NCBI GenBank assembly: GCA_949285135.1
Contig: CASDXO010000008.1
Span: forward strand, 186,001 to 250,000
Length of the DNA stretch: 64,000 nucleotides
From: an uncultured Phascolarctobacterium sp.
GTDB taxonomy: Bacteria; Bacillota; Negativicutes; Acidaminococcales; Acidaminococcaceae
Direction: 5' to 3'
Shown: piece after piece, positions 38,755 to 48,472 of the stretch
Layout: the number at the start of each line of letters is the position of its first letter
Position numbering within the stretch: position 1 is the first letter of the stretch
The notes under the pieces: generated by a model
What the model saw: the letters and a program-made list of their open reading frames with translations, nothing else
Databases searched by the model: none
Told to the model about the DNA's origin: nothing
Position numbers and translations under genes: made by a program

Positions 38755-38783
38755 ATTGTATCATATTTATTTATAAGCGTAAA
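38755..38783 (-). promoter_or_regulatory. Promoter of the sialidase-tctC unit
   Basis: TTTACG, 17 bases, TACAAT, ending about 38 bases before the start codon. The -35 is a weak match. Confidence 0.5.
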
Positions 38784-38815
38784 CTATTAAACATAATTCC
38801 ATAAAAATTCCAACT

Positions 38816-38842
38816 AAAAAAGCCCGCAACAAGTGCGGGCTT
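38816..38842 (-). terminator. Terminator after the DUF3887-like gene
   Basis: AGCCCGCA, five-base loop, TGCGGGCT, then TTTTT on the minus strand: an 8-bp perfect stem. Confidence 0.9.
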
Positions 38843-38853
38843 AATCTTAATAT

Positions 38854-39291
38854 TTATTTTGCTTCTTCTTTGGCCTGTTCCTGCACTGGAACTAATGCAA
38901 AATCAGCCATCAGCGGTTTTCTGCCCGCAGTATCAAAAACAAATACCATCTGAGCCAGATTTTCTTTACTGAAAGAACCAATATAGATAACGCGATCGGC
39001 TTTATCAAATCTTTGCAGCACAGCAAATTTTGCTTCTTTGTTTTTACCAAATTTTTCTTTCACCTGTTGCAGTAGTTCAGTATATTTTTCTGCAGTAAAA
39101 TTTTCCTTTAATGCCGGAGTAAAATTGGCAGCTACCTGCTCATAAGTAACTGTCGAATCACTTAACCCTTTAATAAAAAGATCTGCAGCTGCTTCTTCTT
39201 TGGCAAAATCGCCTGCTGCACCGGCAGCCATAGCCACAGAGCTGATTACCATAGAGGCTAACAGGCTTATTAATACAACTAATTTTTTCAT
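38854..39291 (-). CDS. Exported DUF3887-like protein
   Basis: A 145-residue protein with a signal peptide (KKLVVLISLLASMVISSVAM, cleavage likely after AMA) and a single helical/beta domain of the DUF3887 type. Markers are KEEAAADLFIKGLSDSTVTY, FTPALKENFTAEKYTELLQQ and a final strand MADFALVPVQE. These proteins act outside the membrane, often on hydrolase-associated substrates, but no catalytic residue is visible here. The ATG at 39291 with GAGGTG ahead is preferred over the longer form at 39309. It is a single-gene unit between two terminators. Confidence 0.75.
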   Translation of the reverse strand: MKKLVVLISLLASMVISSVAMAAGAAGDFAKEEAAADLFIKGLSDSTVTYEQVAANFTPALKENFTAEKYTELLQQVKEKFGKNKEAKFAVLQRFDKADRVIYIGSFSKENLAQMVFVFDTAGRKPLMADFALVPVQEQAKEEAK

Positions 39292-39374
39292 GGAATACAC
39301 CTCGCTCATATAATATAATTTTACTTATTTTTATTATATCCTACCGATAAAACATTGACAATATCTGCACAAAC

Positions 39375-39401
39375 AAAAAGGCCTGCCTTACGGCAAGCCT
39401 T
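39375..39401 (-). terminator. Terminator after rpsO
   Basis: AAGGCTTGCC, four-base loop, GGCAGGCCTT, then TTTTTG on the minus strand; 10-bp stem with one mismatch or G-U. Confidence 0.88.
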
Positions 39402-39407
39402 AAAAAA

Positions 39408-39674
39408 TTATTTACGGATACCAAGTTTAGCAATAATTGCACGATAACGTTCGATATCTTTTTCCATCAGATAGTTAAGCAGACCACGACGTTTACCTAC
39501 CATTTTCAGCAGGCCGCGGCGGGAATGATGGTCTTTTTTATGTTCTTTCAGATGTTCAGTCAAATATTTGATACGTTCGGTCAAAACTGCAATCTGAACT
39601 TCCGGAGAACCGGTATCGCCTTCATGACGAGCATTTTCAAGAATAATGGATTGTTTGGTTTCGCTGGTTAACAT
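39408..39674 (-). CDS. rpsO: Ribosomal protein S15
   Basis: An 88-residue protein, the exact family length. The S15 core is present: [17 protein letters not shown] and [20 protein letters not shown]. It binds the three-way junction of 16S rRNA helices 20-22 and starts platform assembly in the small subunit. The gene stands alone, with its own structured leader (39702-39745) and terminator, downstream of the truB-ribF cluster. Self-regulation through the leader is likely. The AGGAGG ribosome site is strong. Confidence 0.97.
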   Translation of the reverse strand: MLTSETKQSIILENARHEGDTGSPEVQIAVLTERIKYLTEHLKEHKKDHHSRRGLLKMVGKRRGLLNYLMEKDIERYRAIIAKLGIRK

Positions 39675-39701
39675 TAATAATTCCTCCTAATTTTACAATT
39701 C

Positions 39702-39745
39702 CCAAAGCATAGCAGCCGTCGGAGTTGCGCACTTCCAAGCTTTGG
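39702..39745 (-). promoter_or_regulatory. Structured rpsO leader, probable S15 autoregulatory element
   Basis: On the minus strand CCAAAGC and GCTTTGG close a 7-bp helix. Inside it GGAAGT/ACTCC forms a second stem with a bulged A and loop GCGCA, followed by CGACGGCTGC. A helix-junction with bulges just upstream of rpsO is the expected form of an S15-binding leader. No known S15 class was matched. Confidence 0.55.
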
Positions 39746-39820
39746 TTCAAATACTATAACAGTATACCATAATGGTAAATAACAACGCAAGCTATTTGTT
39801 ATCTTTTTTACAAAACTTGC

Positions 39821-40747
39821 TTATAAGTCAAAATAATTTCTGCACGCTATCCTGTCTGACATCAGCTGCCTGCGCAATATATCTACAGAAGCAAATTTTT
39901 GTTCACTGCGGATAAATTTATGAAATTCTACTGTCATATGCTGACCATAAATATCCTTAGCAAAATCAAAAATATGCGTTTCCAGCCTTGCTGCTGCAAT
40001 ATCACCAAATGTAGGATTCATACCTATATTGGCCATTCCATAATATGATGCACCGCTCAGCGTAACACGTACTGCATACACTCCGGTATGAGGAACAGCT
40101 GCCTGCTGCGTATCAAGCTCTATGTTAGCCGTAGGAAAATCCAGCAGCCTGCCCCGCTGGCAGCCTTTGACTATTGTCCCCTCCAGCTCATATCTCCGTC
40201 CCAGCATCATGTTGGCTTCGGAAATATTGCCTGCACTGATCAGATGACGAATCTCCGTACTGCTGACAATAATCCCATTTTTACTGACAAGCGGTCTGAC
40301 AATAAGTTTAAATCCTTTCGCTTTGGCAAACTCCTGCAGAGTAGCAATATTACCACTGCCATGATACCCAAAATTAAAATTTTCCCCCACAGCTAGGCAG
40401 TTAAAATTCAGCTTGCTCAGCTGCTGCAAAAATTCTTGCGGTGATAACCCAGCCAGCTGCAGATCAAAAGGTACTTCAAGCAGTAAATCGACTCCCATTT
40501 TTTCTAAAAGCGCATATTTTTTTTCGCTGCTTATAAGAGACATGGGAGCCTCTGCAGGTCTGATTAATGAAAAAGGATGATTACGGAACGTAAAAACAGC
40601 CAGTCTGCTGTTATTCTGTGCCGCATATTCAGCTGCAGCGCCAATGACATCCTGATGACCAAGATGCAGTCCGTCAAAAGTACCCAGCGCAATGACACAG
40701 GGACGTGCAAAACTATGAAAATCTTCGAGAGAAGTAATTATCTCCAT
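39821..40747 (-). CDS. ribF: Bifunctional riboflavin kinase/FAD synthetase
   Basis: This 308-residue enzyme makes FMN and FAD. The N-terminal nucleotidyltransferase domain has IALGTFDGLHLGHQDVIG (residues about 19-36) and a conserved ISSTEIR-like element (IIVSSTEIRHLI). The C-terminal kinase domain shows RLLDFPTANIELD, the phosphate and flavin loop, and GVYAVRVTLSGASYYGMANI. It follows truB by 3 bases, as in many Firmicutes. Because it lies at the end of the rimP-infB cluster, it is probably part of that transcript. Confidence 0.96.
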   Translation of the reverse strand: MEIITSLEDFHSFARPCVIALGTFDGLHLGHQDVIGAAAEYAAQNNSRLAVFTFRNHPFSLIRPAEAPMSLISSEKKYALLEKMGVDLLLEVPFDLQLAGLSPQEFLQQLSKLNFNCLAVGENFNFGYHGSGNIATLQEFAKAKGFKLIVRPLVSKNGIIVSSTEIRHLISAGNISEANMMLGRRYELEGTIVKGCQRGRLLDFPTANIELDTQQAAVPHTGVYAVRVTLSGASYYGMANIGMNPTFGDIAAARLETHIFDFAKDIYGQHMTVEFHKFIRSEQKFASVDILRRQLMSDRIACRNYFDL

Positions 40748-40750
40748 CGT

Positions 40751-41626
40751 TTAATCCTCTTGCATCAGGTAACGGAAAAAGACCTTTTCCACCTGTATTT
40801 TTTCTTCATTGCAGGTACCGATACCTAAAAACTCTCCTGCAGGCCCTAACAAGGCGTATCTGCCAGCTGCAGTACCGGCAACGGTAGTACGTACACCATT
40901 AGTAATGCGTGCTGCCTGCCGTGCAGTCAGTTCCAGCCGCTGCATATGACTGACCGCCACCAATGGCTGTGCCAGACATTTTGCCGGGTCTGCAGTAATC
41001 TCCTGCAAGGTAAATGAGTCTTCTATTCTAAACCCGCCTACCTGCGTGCGCAGCAGAAAACTCATTGTTCCACAAGTACCAAGCGCAGCGGCAATATCTT
41101 CACCCAATACTCTGATATAAGTTCCTTTAGAACATTCCACGGCCAAAGTTAGGGATGCCTCGGTCAGATGCAGTAATTCCAGTTTGTGTATTTCTATTGG
41201 CCGCGCCTCGCGTTCAACACTGATTCCTTTACGTGCCAGCGTATAAAGCTTTTGCCCATTTACCTTCAAGGCAGAATACATGGGTGGCATCTGCATAAGA
41301 GCACCAGTAAAATTGCGCAGAACACGTACAACATTATCATGCTGCAATGCCGGCACCGGCATAGTCTTTATCACCATGCCACTGTCGTCACCTGTATCTG
41401 TCTGCCGTCCCAAAGCAATTTCAACAAGATACTGCTTACGCCCTTCCACGGCAAATTCCAGCAACCTGGTAGCGCTGCCTATAAACACAGGGAGAACTCC
41501 TGCCGCATCAGGGTCAAGAGTTCCTCCATGTCCAATTTTTTTAGTTTTCAGTACTCGCCGTAAATAAGCCACAACATCATGGGAAGTCATTCCAGGTGGT
41601 TTTAAGACATTTAAAATACCATCCAT
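40751..41626 (-). CDS. truB: tRNA pseudouridine-55 synthase
   Basis: This 291-residue enzyme converts U55 of tRNA T arms to pseudouridine. The N-terminal motif is GILNVLKPPGMTSHDVVAYL, and the catalytic Asp lies in HGGTLDPDAAGVLPVFIG. A third conserved block is SALKVNGQKLYTLARKGISV. The C-terminal PUA-like segment follows. It shares one base with the nrnA-like stop (ATAATG-type junction at 41626) and belongs to the infB cluster. Confidence 0.97.
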   Translation of the reverse strand: MDGILNVLKPPGMTSHDVVAYLRRVLKTKKIGHGGTLDPDAAGVLPVFIGSATRLLEFAVEGRKQYLVEIALGRQTDTGDDSGMVIKTMPVPALQHDNVVRVLRNFTGALMQMPPMYSALKVNGQKLYTLARKGISVEREARPIEIHKLELLHLTEASLTLAVECSKGTYIRVLGEDIAAALGTCGTMSFLLRTQVGGFRIEDSFTLQEITADPAKCLAQPLVAVSHMQRLELTARQAARITNGVRTTVAGTAAGRYALLGPAGEFLGIGTCNEEKIQVEKVFFRYLMQED

Positions 41627-42576
41627 TATAAAACCTTCCTAATTGCTTCCAAAAGCTGTTTTTGAGCTTCTTCCAACGGTGCATAAATAGTACAGCCTGC
41701 CGCCCGCAGATGTCCTCCGCCGCCAAAGCTCAACGCTATCTGCGCCACATCAGTATGACTGGAACGCATGCTGACGCGGGTAACTTTTTCTTCTACAGCC
41801 TTGAACATAATGGCAATATCTACTCCTTCAATATAACGTGGATAAGATACAAAACTGTCAGTCTGAATATCCTTGTTATATAATTCATGGGCAATAGAAA
41901 TATATGCCACTTTATTCTCAAAAGCGAAAGTCAATGTTGGCAGTACCTTGCTCAAAAGCTCCACCGTTTCACGGGTACGCATATCGAGATTATCGGAAAT
42001 AATGCTCGGCTGCACGCCATAATCAAGCAGCAGCGCCGCCCGCTGCATAGTCTTTCTGGTTGTATTTGAATACCTGAAAGAGCCACAGTCTGTTGAAATA
42101 GCAGTATACAGGCACAAGGCAGTGGCTTCGTCATGCTGCCACTGCATCTCTTCAAATAAATCACAGATAATTTCTCCGGTAGCAGCCGCAGCGGTATCAA
42201 GATACAGATAATCGGCAAACTCCGTATTGGAAATATGATGATCTATATTCAGAACAAACGGCGCCTGTACAACTTCACCAACAATACCAACCCTGTCAAA
42301 AGAGCTGGCATCAATAACTGCCAGCACATCCGCCTGCACCTTGCTGTCTGCTTCCGGACGCCGGCAGTGTTCAATACCTGGCAGAAAGCCAAACCCTCTG
42401 CCTATTTCATCATCCACAAAGACAGTAACATCCTTACCGAGACGACTCAATATATGCATGAGACCCAGTGCAGAACCCAATGTATCTCCATCCGGGCTGA
42501 CATGACAGCACAGCACGATTTTCTGCGCCTGAAGCAACAGATTGCCAGTTTCCTGCAGGCTTATCCTACTGCTCAT
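41626..42576 (-). CDS. nrnA: DHH phosphoesterase, NrnA-like (nanoRNase/pAp phosphatase)
   Basis: A protein of about 316 residues of the DHH/DHHA1 family that degrades short oligonucleotides and removes phosphate from pAp. Metal-binding motifs are SPDGDTLGSALGL, VLAVIDASSFDRVG and NIDHHISN. The DHHA1 glycine-rich end is FGGGGHLRAAGC. The ATG at 42576 overlaps the rbfA stop by 11 bases and has GGAGGAAGG in front. The longer frame from 42609 is rejected. Location between rbfA and truB is common in Firmicutes. Confidence 0.93.
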   Translation of the reverse strand: MSSRISLQETGNLLLQAQKIVLCCHVSPDGDTLGSALGLMHILSRLGKDVTVFVDDEIGRGFGFLPGIEHCRRPEADSKVQADVLAVIDASSFDRVGIVGEVVQAPFVLNIDHHISNTEFADYLYLDTAAAATGEIICDLFEEMQWQHDEATALCLYTAISTDCGSFRYSNTTRKTMQRAALLLDYGVQPSIISDNLDMRTRETVELLSKVLPTLTFAFENKVAYISIAHELYNKDIQTDSFVSYPRYIEGVDIAIMFKAVEEKVTRVSMRSSHTDVAQIALSFGGGGHLRAAGCTIYAPLEEAQKQLLEAIRKVL

Positions 42577-42931
42577 GTCCGCTGCCTTCCTCCTGCCTGA
42601 TTTTATCAAGAATGCTCTGAATATGAGCGCTGTATTCCATGGAAGTATCCTTTACGAGAATGAGGGAAGGAGCAAAGCGCAGACGGATACGTTTGGCTAT
42701 TTCACTGCGCATAAAGCCCAGCGCTTTATTTAATGCTTTCCAAGTCTCTTCCTGCTTATCTTCCGGGCCATACATGCTTACATAAATCTTGGCAATACTC
42801 ATATCGTCCGTCAGTTCCACGCCGGTAATCGTTACAAACTGAATACGCGGGTCTTTTACGTCGTGAAGCAGCATATTGCTGATTTCGTGCTGAATGGCTT
42901 CCTGTACTTTCTCAACTCTTAATCTTGCCAT
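42566..42931 (-). CDS. rbfA: Ribosome-binding factor A
   Basis: This 121-residue KH-like protein is needed for late maturation of the 30S subunit and the 16S 5' end. The N terminus (RVEKVQEAIQHEISNMLLHD) and the central VTITGVELTDDMSIAKIYVS, with RIRLRFAPSLILVKD near the end, match the family. It follows infB by 17 bases and overlaps the nrnA-like gene. The length is normal. Confidence 0.97.
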   Translation of the reverse strand: MARLRVEKVQEAIQHEISNMLLHDVKDPRIQFVTITGVELTDDMSIAKIYVSMYGPEDKQEETWKALNKALGFMRSEIAKRIRLRFAPSLILVKDTSMEYSAHIQSILDKIRQEEGSGHEQ

Positions 42932-42948
42932 AATCCACCTACTTAGGT

Positions 42949-45426
42949 CTATTCTTCCTTGATTTCTTCCATATCATAGATTTCAAAGATATCTCCCTCT
43001 TTGAGATCACGGAACTTGTCAAGGGTAATACCGCATTCAAATCCTTGCGCAACTTCTTTTACATCATCTTTGAAACGACGCAGGGATTCAATTTCACCTT
43101 CATGCACTACAATACCGTCACGTACTACTCTTACCTTGGAATTGTTGGTAACCTTACCTTCCAGTACATAGCAGCCTGCAATGAGGAGTTTGGAAATGGT
43201 AATCAGCTGACGTACTTCCACACGACCCTGAATAACTTCTTTAAATTTAGGAGCCAGCATACCTTTAATTGCTGCTTCAACATCGTTCAGAGCATCGTAA
43301 ATTACACGGTAAGTGCGTACGTCAACTTTTTCGGTTTCAGATGCTTTACGAGCATTGGCGTCAGGACGCACATTAAAGCCGATAATCAGAGCGTTGGCAG
43401 CAGAAGCCAGCATAACGTCAGATTCAGTAATAGAACCTACACCTGCATGTACTACCACTACTTTTACTTCTTCATTTTTAATTTTCTGCAAAGAAGCTTT
43501 CAGTGCTTCAATAGTACCTTGAACGTCGGCTTTAACGACAATGTTCAGTTCTTTCAGTTCGCCTTCCTGAATGCGCTGGAACAGGTCATCAAGGGATACT
43601 TTGGAATTAACCTGAATTTCTTCTTCACGTTTTTTGGCAATACGTTTTTCTGCCACGCTGCGTGCTGTCTTCTCGTCGGTAGAATCAAGAATGTCACCAG
43701 CCTGCGGTACGTCATTCAGTCCCAGAACCTCTACAGGAGTAGAAGGCAGTGCTTTTTTGACTTTTTCACCACGGTCATTAATCATGGCGCGTACTTTACC
43801 ATAAGCAGTGCCGGCAATAATGGTATCGCCGATATGCAGCGTACCTCTCTGTACGAGAACAGTAGCAACCGGGCCGCGGCCTTTATCCAGCTGTGCTTCG
43901 ATAATGGTACCATGAGCAGGCAAATTCGGATTTGCTTTCAGCTCCTGCATTTCTGCAACAAGCAATATCATTTCCAGCAAGTCGCTGATGCCGGTCTTTT
44001 GATGGGCAGATACCGGTACCATAATAGTATCGCCACCCCAATCTTCCGGAATCAGTTCATGCTCTGCCAGCTGCTGTTTTACGTGATCCGGATTAGCGCC
44101 GGGTCGGTCAATTTTATTAATGGCAACAATGATAGGTACCTTTGCTGCCTTAGCATGGTTGATTGCTTCAATAGTCTGAGGCATTACACCATCATCTGCA
44201 GCTACAACAAGGATAGCTACGTCAGTAACCTGTGCACCACGGGCACGCATAGCGGTAAACGCTTCATGACCAGGAGTATCCAAAAATACAATTTGTTTAC
44301 CCTGATAATTTACTTTATATGCACCAATATGCTGAGTAATACCGCCAGCTTCACGAGCAGTTACGTTTGTTTTTCTGATTGCATCCAGCAAAGAAGTCTT
44401 ACCATGGTCAACGTGGCCCATAACGGTAATTACGGGCGGACGCGGCAGACGTTTTGCCGGATCGTCTTCTACTTCCGGTACTTCGGTAGGATCTTCATCC
44501 GGTGCTTTCTGACCTACTTCCACGCCAAATTCTTCACCAATCAGCTGAGCAGTATCATAGTCAATATCCTGATTGATAGTAACCATCACGCCAAGCATAA
44601 ACAGCGCTTTAATAACTTCGTTTACTTCGCGTTTAATCAGAGATGCAAATTCTTTGACATTTATGCTTTCACCGATTTCAACATAAGTCGGCTTCGGCAC
44701 CTCAACAACCGGCTGTTGTACCTTCGGAGCATTATTAGCCGGACGTTTGCGATTCATCTGATGACCCGCACTGCGGTTAGGTCTGCTTTCTTTAGTTGCA
44801 TAAGAACCTTTAATCTGCGGTTTATCCTTGCGGTTATTCTTATTGTTAAAATTATTATTTTTATTGTTTCTGTTATCGCCTGCGCCGCTGCTGAAATTAG
44901 GTCTGTTATGCTGCTGCGCATTGCCCTGACTGCCACGGTTGTCATTATTACGGGAAGGCTGATTTTTAGGTACATTATTGCCCAAACGCTGAGGACGGTT
45001 ATGTGCATCCTGATTTCTGCGATTATCGGCATGAGCACCCTGTCCGCCACGATTCTGCTGCGCATTTTGCATACCGCGATTTTGGAACGCACCACCGCGA
45101 TTACTATTGTTGTTATTGCGCTGCTGTACATTGCCTTCATTACGTACATGCTGATTATGCTGCGGAGCATTTTTAACAACAGTCTGAGGTTCAGATTTTT
45201 TAACCTGTGGCTTCTGTTTGTTAACAGGAACATCTTTTTTTACAGCTTCCTTTTTTACAGGAGCAGGAGCCTTTTTATTGTACTCTTTATCAATAATAAC
45301 CAGGTCGGAATCATCTACCGCACTAAAATTGCTTTTTTCAATATTGTGGCGTTTTAAAAGATCTAAAACTTCATTTGTGGATTTGCCATATTCCTTGGCA
45401 ACTTCATATATTCTCTTCTTACCCAT
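42949..45426 (-). CDS. infB: Translation initiation factor IF-2
   Basis: This 825-residue GTPase places initiator tRNA on the 30S subunit. The N-terminal IF2_N domain is [21 protein letters not shown] long Asn/Gln/Arg-rich low-complexity linker runs from about 60 to 240, and a second IF2_N-like domain follows at about 250. The G domain has [23 protein letters not shown] and NKIDRP, and domains II-IV complete the protein. The linker is unusually rich in Asn, which produces long open antisense frames. It is preceded by ylxQ and followed by rbfA. Confidence 0.98.
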   Translation of the reverse strand: MGKKRIYEVAKEYGKSTNEVLDLLKRHNIEKSNFSAVDDSDLVIIDKEYNKKAPAPVKKEAVKKDVPVNKQKPQVKKSEPQTVVKNAPQHNQHVRNEGNVQQRNNNNSNRGGAFQNRGMQNAQQNRGGQGAHADNRRNQDAHNRPQRLGNNVPKNQPSRNNDNRGSQGNAQQHNRPNFSSGAGDNRNNKNNNFNNKNNRKDKPQIKGSYATKESRPNRSAGHQMNRKRPANNAPKVQQPVVEVPKPTYVEIGESINVKEFASLIKREVNEVIKALFMLGVMVTINQDIDYDTAQLIGEEFGVEVGQKAPDEDPTEVPEVEDDPAKRLPRPPVITVMGHVDHGKTSLLDAIRKTNVTAREAGGITQHIGAYKVNYQGKQIVFLDTPGHEAFTAMRARGAQVTDVAILVVAADDGVMPQTIEAINHAKAAKVPIIVAINKIDRPGANPDHVKQQLAEHELIPEDWGGDTIMVPVSAHQKTGISDLLEMILLVAEMQELKANPNLPAHGTIIEAQLDKGRGPVATVLVQRGTLHIGDTIIAGTAYGKVRAMINDRGEKVKKALPSTPVEVLGLNDVPQAGDILDSTDEKTARSVAEKRIAKKREEEIQVNSKVSLDDLFQRIQEGELKELNIVVKADVQGTIEALKASLQKIKNEEVKVVVVHAGVGSITESDVMLASAANALIIGFNVRPDANARKASETEKVDVRTYRVIYDALNDVEAAIKGMLAPKFKEVIQGRVEVRQLITISKLLIAGCYVLEGKVTNNSKVRVVRDGIVVHEGEIESLRRFKDDVKEVAQGFECGITLDKFRDLKEGDIFEIYDMEEIKEE

Positions 45427-45457
45427 TCAGCCACCTCCATATCAGATCTTATGGGAA

Positions 45458-45760
45458 TTATTTTTTATTGATCATATTTACAAAATTTCTGTCTGTTACC
45501 GCTATAGCAGTTCTTCTGGCTTTACCGATTGCCGCTCCCAGTTCATCTCGGTTTAAAACCTCCAAAACCGGAATTCCTGCTATTTCAGCCAGATAATACA
45601 TATCTTTTTTAGAATTCGGTGCTGCATCTGCTGCCACCAGCAAAAGCTTTGCCTTACCGGATTTTACGGCAATACGTACAGCCACATCGCCGGAAGCAAG
45701 CTTGCCGGCTTTTTGTGCCAGTCCCAGAGCAAAAGCAATATTACTGTTGCCCATGGTCAA
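45458..45760 (-). CDS. L7Ae-family ribosomal-associated protein YlxQ
   Basis: This 100-residue protein has the L7Ae/L30e fold: LGLAQKAGKLASGDVAVRIA, then KLLLVAADAAPNSKKDMYYL. This group binds kink-turn RNA and lies between nusA and infB across Firmicutes. Its start overlaps the end of the ylxR-like gene by 20 bases. The exact RNA partner is unknown for most members. Confidence 0.9.
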   Translation of the reverse strand: MTMGNSNIAFALGLAQKAGKLASGDVAVRIAVKSGKAKLLLVAADAAPNSKKDMYYLAEIAGIPVLEVLNRDELGAAIGKARRTAIAVTDRNFVNMINKK

Positions 45761-46013
45761 AATCCTCCAGCAGCTTTTTATATACTTCGTCGCTTACAGG
45801 CTTTTCCAGTGCTCTTTCCAGACGTTTCTCCTTAACGGCTTTCGTAATGCAGTCTTTATCAGGGCACACATAAGCCCCGCGACCGTTCTTTTTACCCGTC
45901 AGGTCGAGACTAATCTCACCTTCAGGAGAACGTACAATTCGCAGCAGCGACTTTTTGTCCTTCATCTCATTGCAGCCAACACATTTTCTCTGCGGGATTT
46001 TCTTAGTCCTGAT
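45741..46013 (-). CDS. YlxR-family (DUF448) RNA-binding protein
   Basis: A 90-residue protein with IPQRKCVGCNEMKDKKSLLR, the signature of the YlxR/DUF448 family, followed by GRGAYVCPDKDCI and a helical end. The family binds nucleic acid and has been linked to RNase P and nucleoid functions in other Firmicutes. The ATG at 46013 overlaps the nusA end by 11 bases and has GGAG in front. The longer frame to 46061 reads through nusA and is rejected. Confidence 0.9.
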   Translation of the reverse strand: MRTKKIPQRKCVGCNEMKDKKSLLRIVRSPEGEISLDLTGKKNGRGAYVCPDKDCITKAVKEKRLERALEKPVSDEVYKKLLEDFDHGQQ

Positions 46014-47076
46014 CATTATTTTCCTGCTCCGTATCTGCTTCAGCAGCAGCCTGAGATTCACTCTTAATATCTATCTTCCAGCCAGTAAGTTTGGCAGCCA
46101 GACGAGCGTTCTGTCCTTCCTTGCCGATGGCCAGAGACAGCTGGTAATCAGGCACTACCACGCGGCAGATTTTTTCATTTTCATCTACCTGAGTACTTAC
46201 AACCTTAGCCGGGCTGAGCGCATTGGCAACGTATTGAGCCGGATCCTCACTGTATTTAACGATATCAATTTTTTCACCGCGCAGCTCATTGACAATGGTC
46301 TGCACACGCATACCTTTATGACCCACGCAAGCGCCTACCGGATCAATGTTGTCATCCTGAGTATAAACGGAAATCTTGGAACGCATACCGGGTTCTCTGG
46401 CAACGGATTTAATTTCTACCACACCGTCATGGATTTCCGGCACTTCCAGCTCAAACAATCTTTTCAGCAGGCCCGGATGGGTACGGGAAACCATGATTTG
46501 AGGTCCCTTGCTGGTACGTTTAACCTCAATGATATAGGTTTTCATACGTTCATGATACTGATAAACTTCACCGGGAATCTGCTCTGTAGCAGCAAGTACT
46601 GCCTCTACTTTACCCAGATCAATATAGACATTTTTATTTTCAATACGCTGTACTACACCGGTAACGATATCATTTTCACGACTGGAAAAACGCTCGTAAA
46701 CCATGCCGCGTTCTGCTTCGCGGATACGCTGCACTACTACCTGTTTGGCATTCTGTGCCGCAATGCGGCCAAAGTTTTTGGGGGTTACCTCAGTTTCAAC
46801 AATATCGCCAACTTCATAGCGGCTGTCAATTTCATGTGCATCAGCCAGAGAAATTTCGTTAGCTTCTGCAGTTTCACCTTCTACCACTTCACGCTGAGCA
46901 TATACATGGATCTCTCCGCTCAGTTTGTTCATATCTACTCTTACATTTTGGACAGAGCCAAAATTCTTTTTGTAAGCAGTTACCAAAGCTTCTTCAACAG
47001 CCTGGAACAGAAGTTCAGGTTCAATCCCTTTCTCCTTTCCCAATTCTTGGATTGCTAAGATAAAATCTGCATTCAA
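46003..47076 (-). CDS. nusA: Transcription termination/antitermination factor NusA
   Basis: A 357-residue protein with an N-terminal polymerase-binding domain ([20 protein letters not shown]), an S1 domain ([20 protein letters not shown]) and two KH domains ([20 protein letters not shown], then [20 protein letters not shown]). It ends with a short acidic tail. It lacks the extra C-terminal acidic repeats of proteobacterial NusA, as usual in Firmicutes. It modulates pausing, termination and rRNA antitermination. Gene order rimP-nusA-ylxR-ylxQ-infB is standard. Confidence 0.98.
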   Translation of the reverse strand: MNADFILAIQELGKEKGIEPELLFQAVEEALVTAYKKNFGSVQNVRVDMNKLSGEIHVYAQREVVEGETAEANEISLADAHEIDSRYEVGDIVETEVTPKNFGRIAAQNAKQVVVQRIREAERGMVYERFSSRENDIVTGVVQRIENKNVYIDLGKVEAVLAATEQIPGEVYQYHERMKTYIIEVKRTSKGPQIMVSRTHPGLLKRLFELEVPEIHDGVVEIKSVAREPGMRSKISVYTQDDNIDPVGACVGHKGMRVQTIVNELRGEKIDIVKYSEDPAQYVANALSPAKVVSTQVDENEKICRVVVPDYQLSLAIGKEGQNARLAAKLTGWKIDIKSESQAAAEADTEQENNDQD

Positions 47077-47097
47077 TTAATACGCCTCCTAAATATT

Positions 47098-47574
47098 TTA
47101 AAAATCAATATGCGGTCTGATATTTGCTATCAGTTTACGTTCAATCCTTACTGGATTTTTAAATTCCCTGCCCTTGATTATCTTTCTTACTTCCACAGCT
47201 TCTTCATCATGAGAAACCAGTACTGCAACAAGCTGCTTCATATCTTCCCAGGGAGCATAAAAGGAAATGTCTACCTTGGTACCATAGGCATCCACAAAGT
47301 CTTTATCCTTCTTTAACGGACGGTCAATGCCGGGGGAGGAAACCTCAAGAAAATATTTATCCTGAATCGGATCCTTCTCATCCAGTACGGCAGTAAGCTT
47401 TTCACTTACAAGCTGGCAGTCATCAATTTCAACGCCTTCAGGTTTATCAATAAAAATGCGCAAATACCAGTCTTTTTCGCGCACATATTCCACATCGACC
47501 AGCGTAATGTCCGTATCCTTGAGGATAGGCTCCATTAACTCTGTAATCAATGCTTCTATTTCCCTTGCCTGCAT
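47098..47574 (-). CDS. rimP: Ribosome maturation factor RimP
   Basis: A protein of about 158 residues that helps 30S assembly. The N-terminal domain has EIEALITELMEPILKDTDIT and VEYVREKDWYLRIFIDKPEG. The SM-like C-terminal part has FLEVSSPGIDRPLKKDKDF, the family signature. The frame extends to 47652, but GGAGGTG at 47588-47582 selects the ATG at 47574 (MQAREIEAL). A hairpin lies upstream at 47626-47646. It is the first gene of the nusA-infB operon. Confidence 0.95.
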   Translation of the reverse strand: MQAREIEALITELMEPILKDTDITLVDVEYVREKDWYLRIFIDKPEGVEIDDCQLVSEKLTAVLDEKDPIQDKYFLEVSSPGIDRPLKKDKDFVDAYGTKVDISFYAPWEDMKQLVAVLVSHDEEAVEVRKIIKGREFKNPVRIERKLIANIRPHIDF

Positions 47575-47625
47575 CTTCATCACCTCCACGATATTAAATT
47601 GTATTTTTGCTTTAATAAGCGGAAA

Positions 47626-47646
47626 GAGCGGGTATTGAACCCACTC
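47626..47646 (-). other. Leader hairpin upstream of rimP
   Basis: On the minus strand GAGTGGGT, a five-base loop, ACCCGCTC, then TTT. An 8-bp stem at this place is common in front of Firmicute rimP-nusA operons and may act in attenuation by NusA. The T run is too short for a strong terminator. Confidence 0.55.
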
Positions 47647-47716
47647 TTTCAAAATAACAGATATATTTTCTGCTAATATTATAACATTATCCTGCGCCTA
47701 TGGCAAGCCTTTACTA

Positions 47717-48472
47717 CTATATACGCTGCTGCTCAGCTTTAAGGAACACATATTTTTCTTCATTTGAAAGTTCCTGGCAGAATTTATAGCCATAACCAGA
47801 AAATTTTTTCACTTCATTTACAGCAGTAATATTTTCTTCTGCACACCAGCGTACCATATAGCCGCGTGCCATCTTGGCCTCAGTTGCTTTTACTTTATAT
47901 TTAACTGTGTTGCCTACGGCAAAAATACAGCTGATAAATTCAACATCTTTTTCAAGATAAGGCTCAACCGCCTTGCTGTATTCCCTGGAAGCAAGATTAA
48001 GTATAACTCTGTCTTCGCGTGTAAGCTCACGATAAAGACTTTCACCCCAAAAAGAATACAAATCACCAAAGCTATCACAGGCAAGCTTGGCCTGCATTTC
48101 CAATCTGTAAGGCACAACACCGTCATCAGCACGCAATATTCCATAAAATCCTGACAGGATGCGAAGATTATCACATACATACTGCCATGCCCGCAAATCA
48201 AAAACCCGTGGCCCCATATGCGTATATTGCAGACCATCATAAGCAAGCACTGCAGGCGTCAACCCCTGCTGCAGGTTCATCTTACGTATTCGTTCATAAT
48301 TCTGCTGTGCCAGCTTATCATTGCATTGCCATAACTCCTTGAGCTGCGCATAATCCATCTGACGCATAACATGCAGCAACTTTTCAGTCTGCTGTAAAAA
48401 TACCGGCTGCCGACAACTGCAGGCTTCATCGTCTATCCGCATCTGCTTGGCCGGGGAAATTATTATCTTCAT
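47717..48472 (-). CDS. yaaA: Peroxide stress protein YaaA
   Basis: This 251-residue protein of the YaaA/DUF328 family lowers free iron and protects DNA during peroxide stress in Escherichia coli. Typical segments are MKIIISPAKQM at the start, QGLTPAVLAYDGLQYTHMG, and LRADDGVVPYRLEMQAKLAC. The C-terminal FSGYGYKF segment is also conserved. It has its own GGGAGG ribosome site. For an anaerobe with oxygen-sensitive hydrogenases, such a gene is sensible. It is transcribed leftward, away from the small gene at 48,653. Confidence 0.93.
   Translation of the reverse strand: MKIIISPAKQMRIDDEACSCRQPVFLQQTEKLLHVMRQMDYAQLKELWQCNDKLAQQNYERIRKMNLQQGLTPAVLAYDGLQYTHMGPRVFDLRAWQYVCDNLRILSGFYGILRADDGVVPYRLEMQAKLACDSFGDLYSFWGESLYRELTREDRVILNLASREYSKAVEPYLEKDVEFISCIFAVGNTVKYKVKATEAKMARGYMVRWCAEENITAVNEVKKFSGYGYKFCQELSNEEKYVFLKAEQQRI

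Noticed and set aside
43045-45357. 770-residue open frame on the plus strand opposite infB
   Set aside because: It is the antisense of infB. The composition (Phe/Asn/Tyr-rich, no domain) reflects the codon bias and Asn-rich linker of IF-2, and there is no ribosome site.
45955-47058. 367-residue plus-strand frame opposite nusA
   Set aside because: Antisense shadow of nusA with no recognisable domain or start signal.
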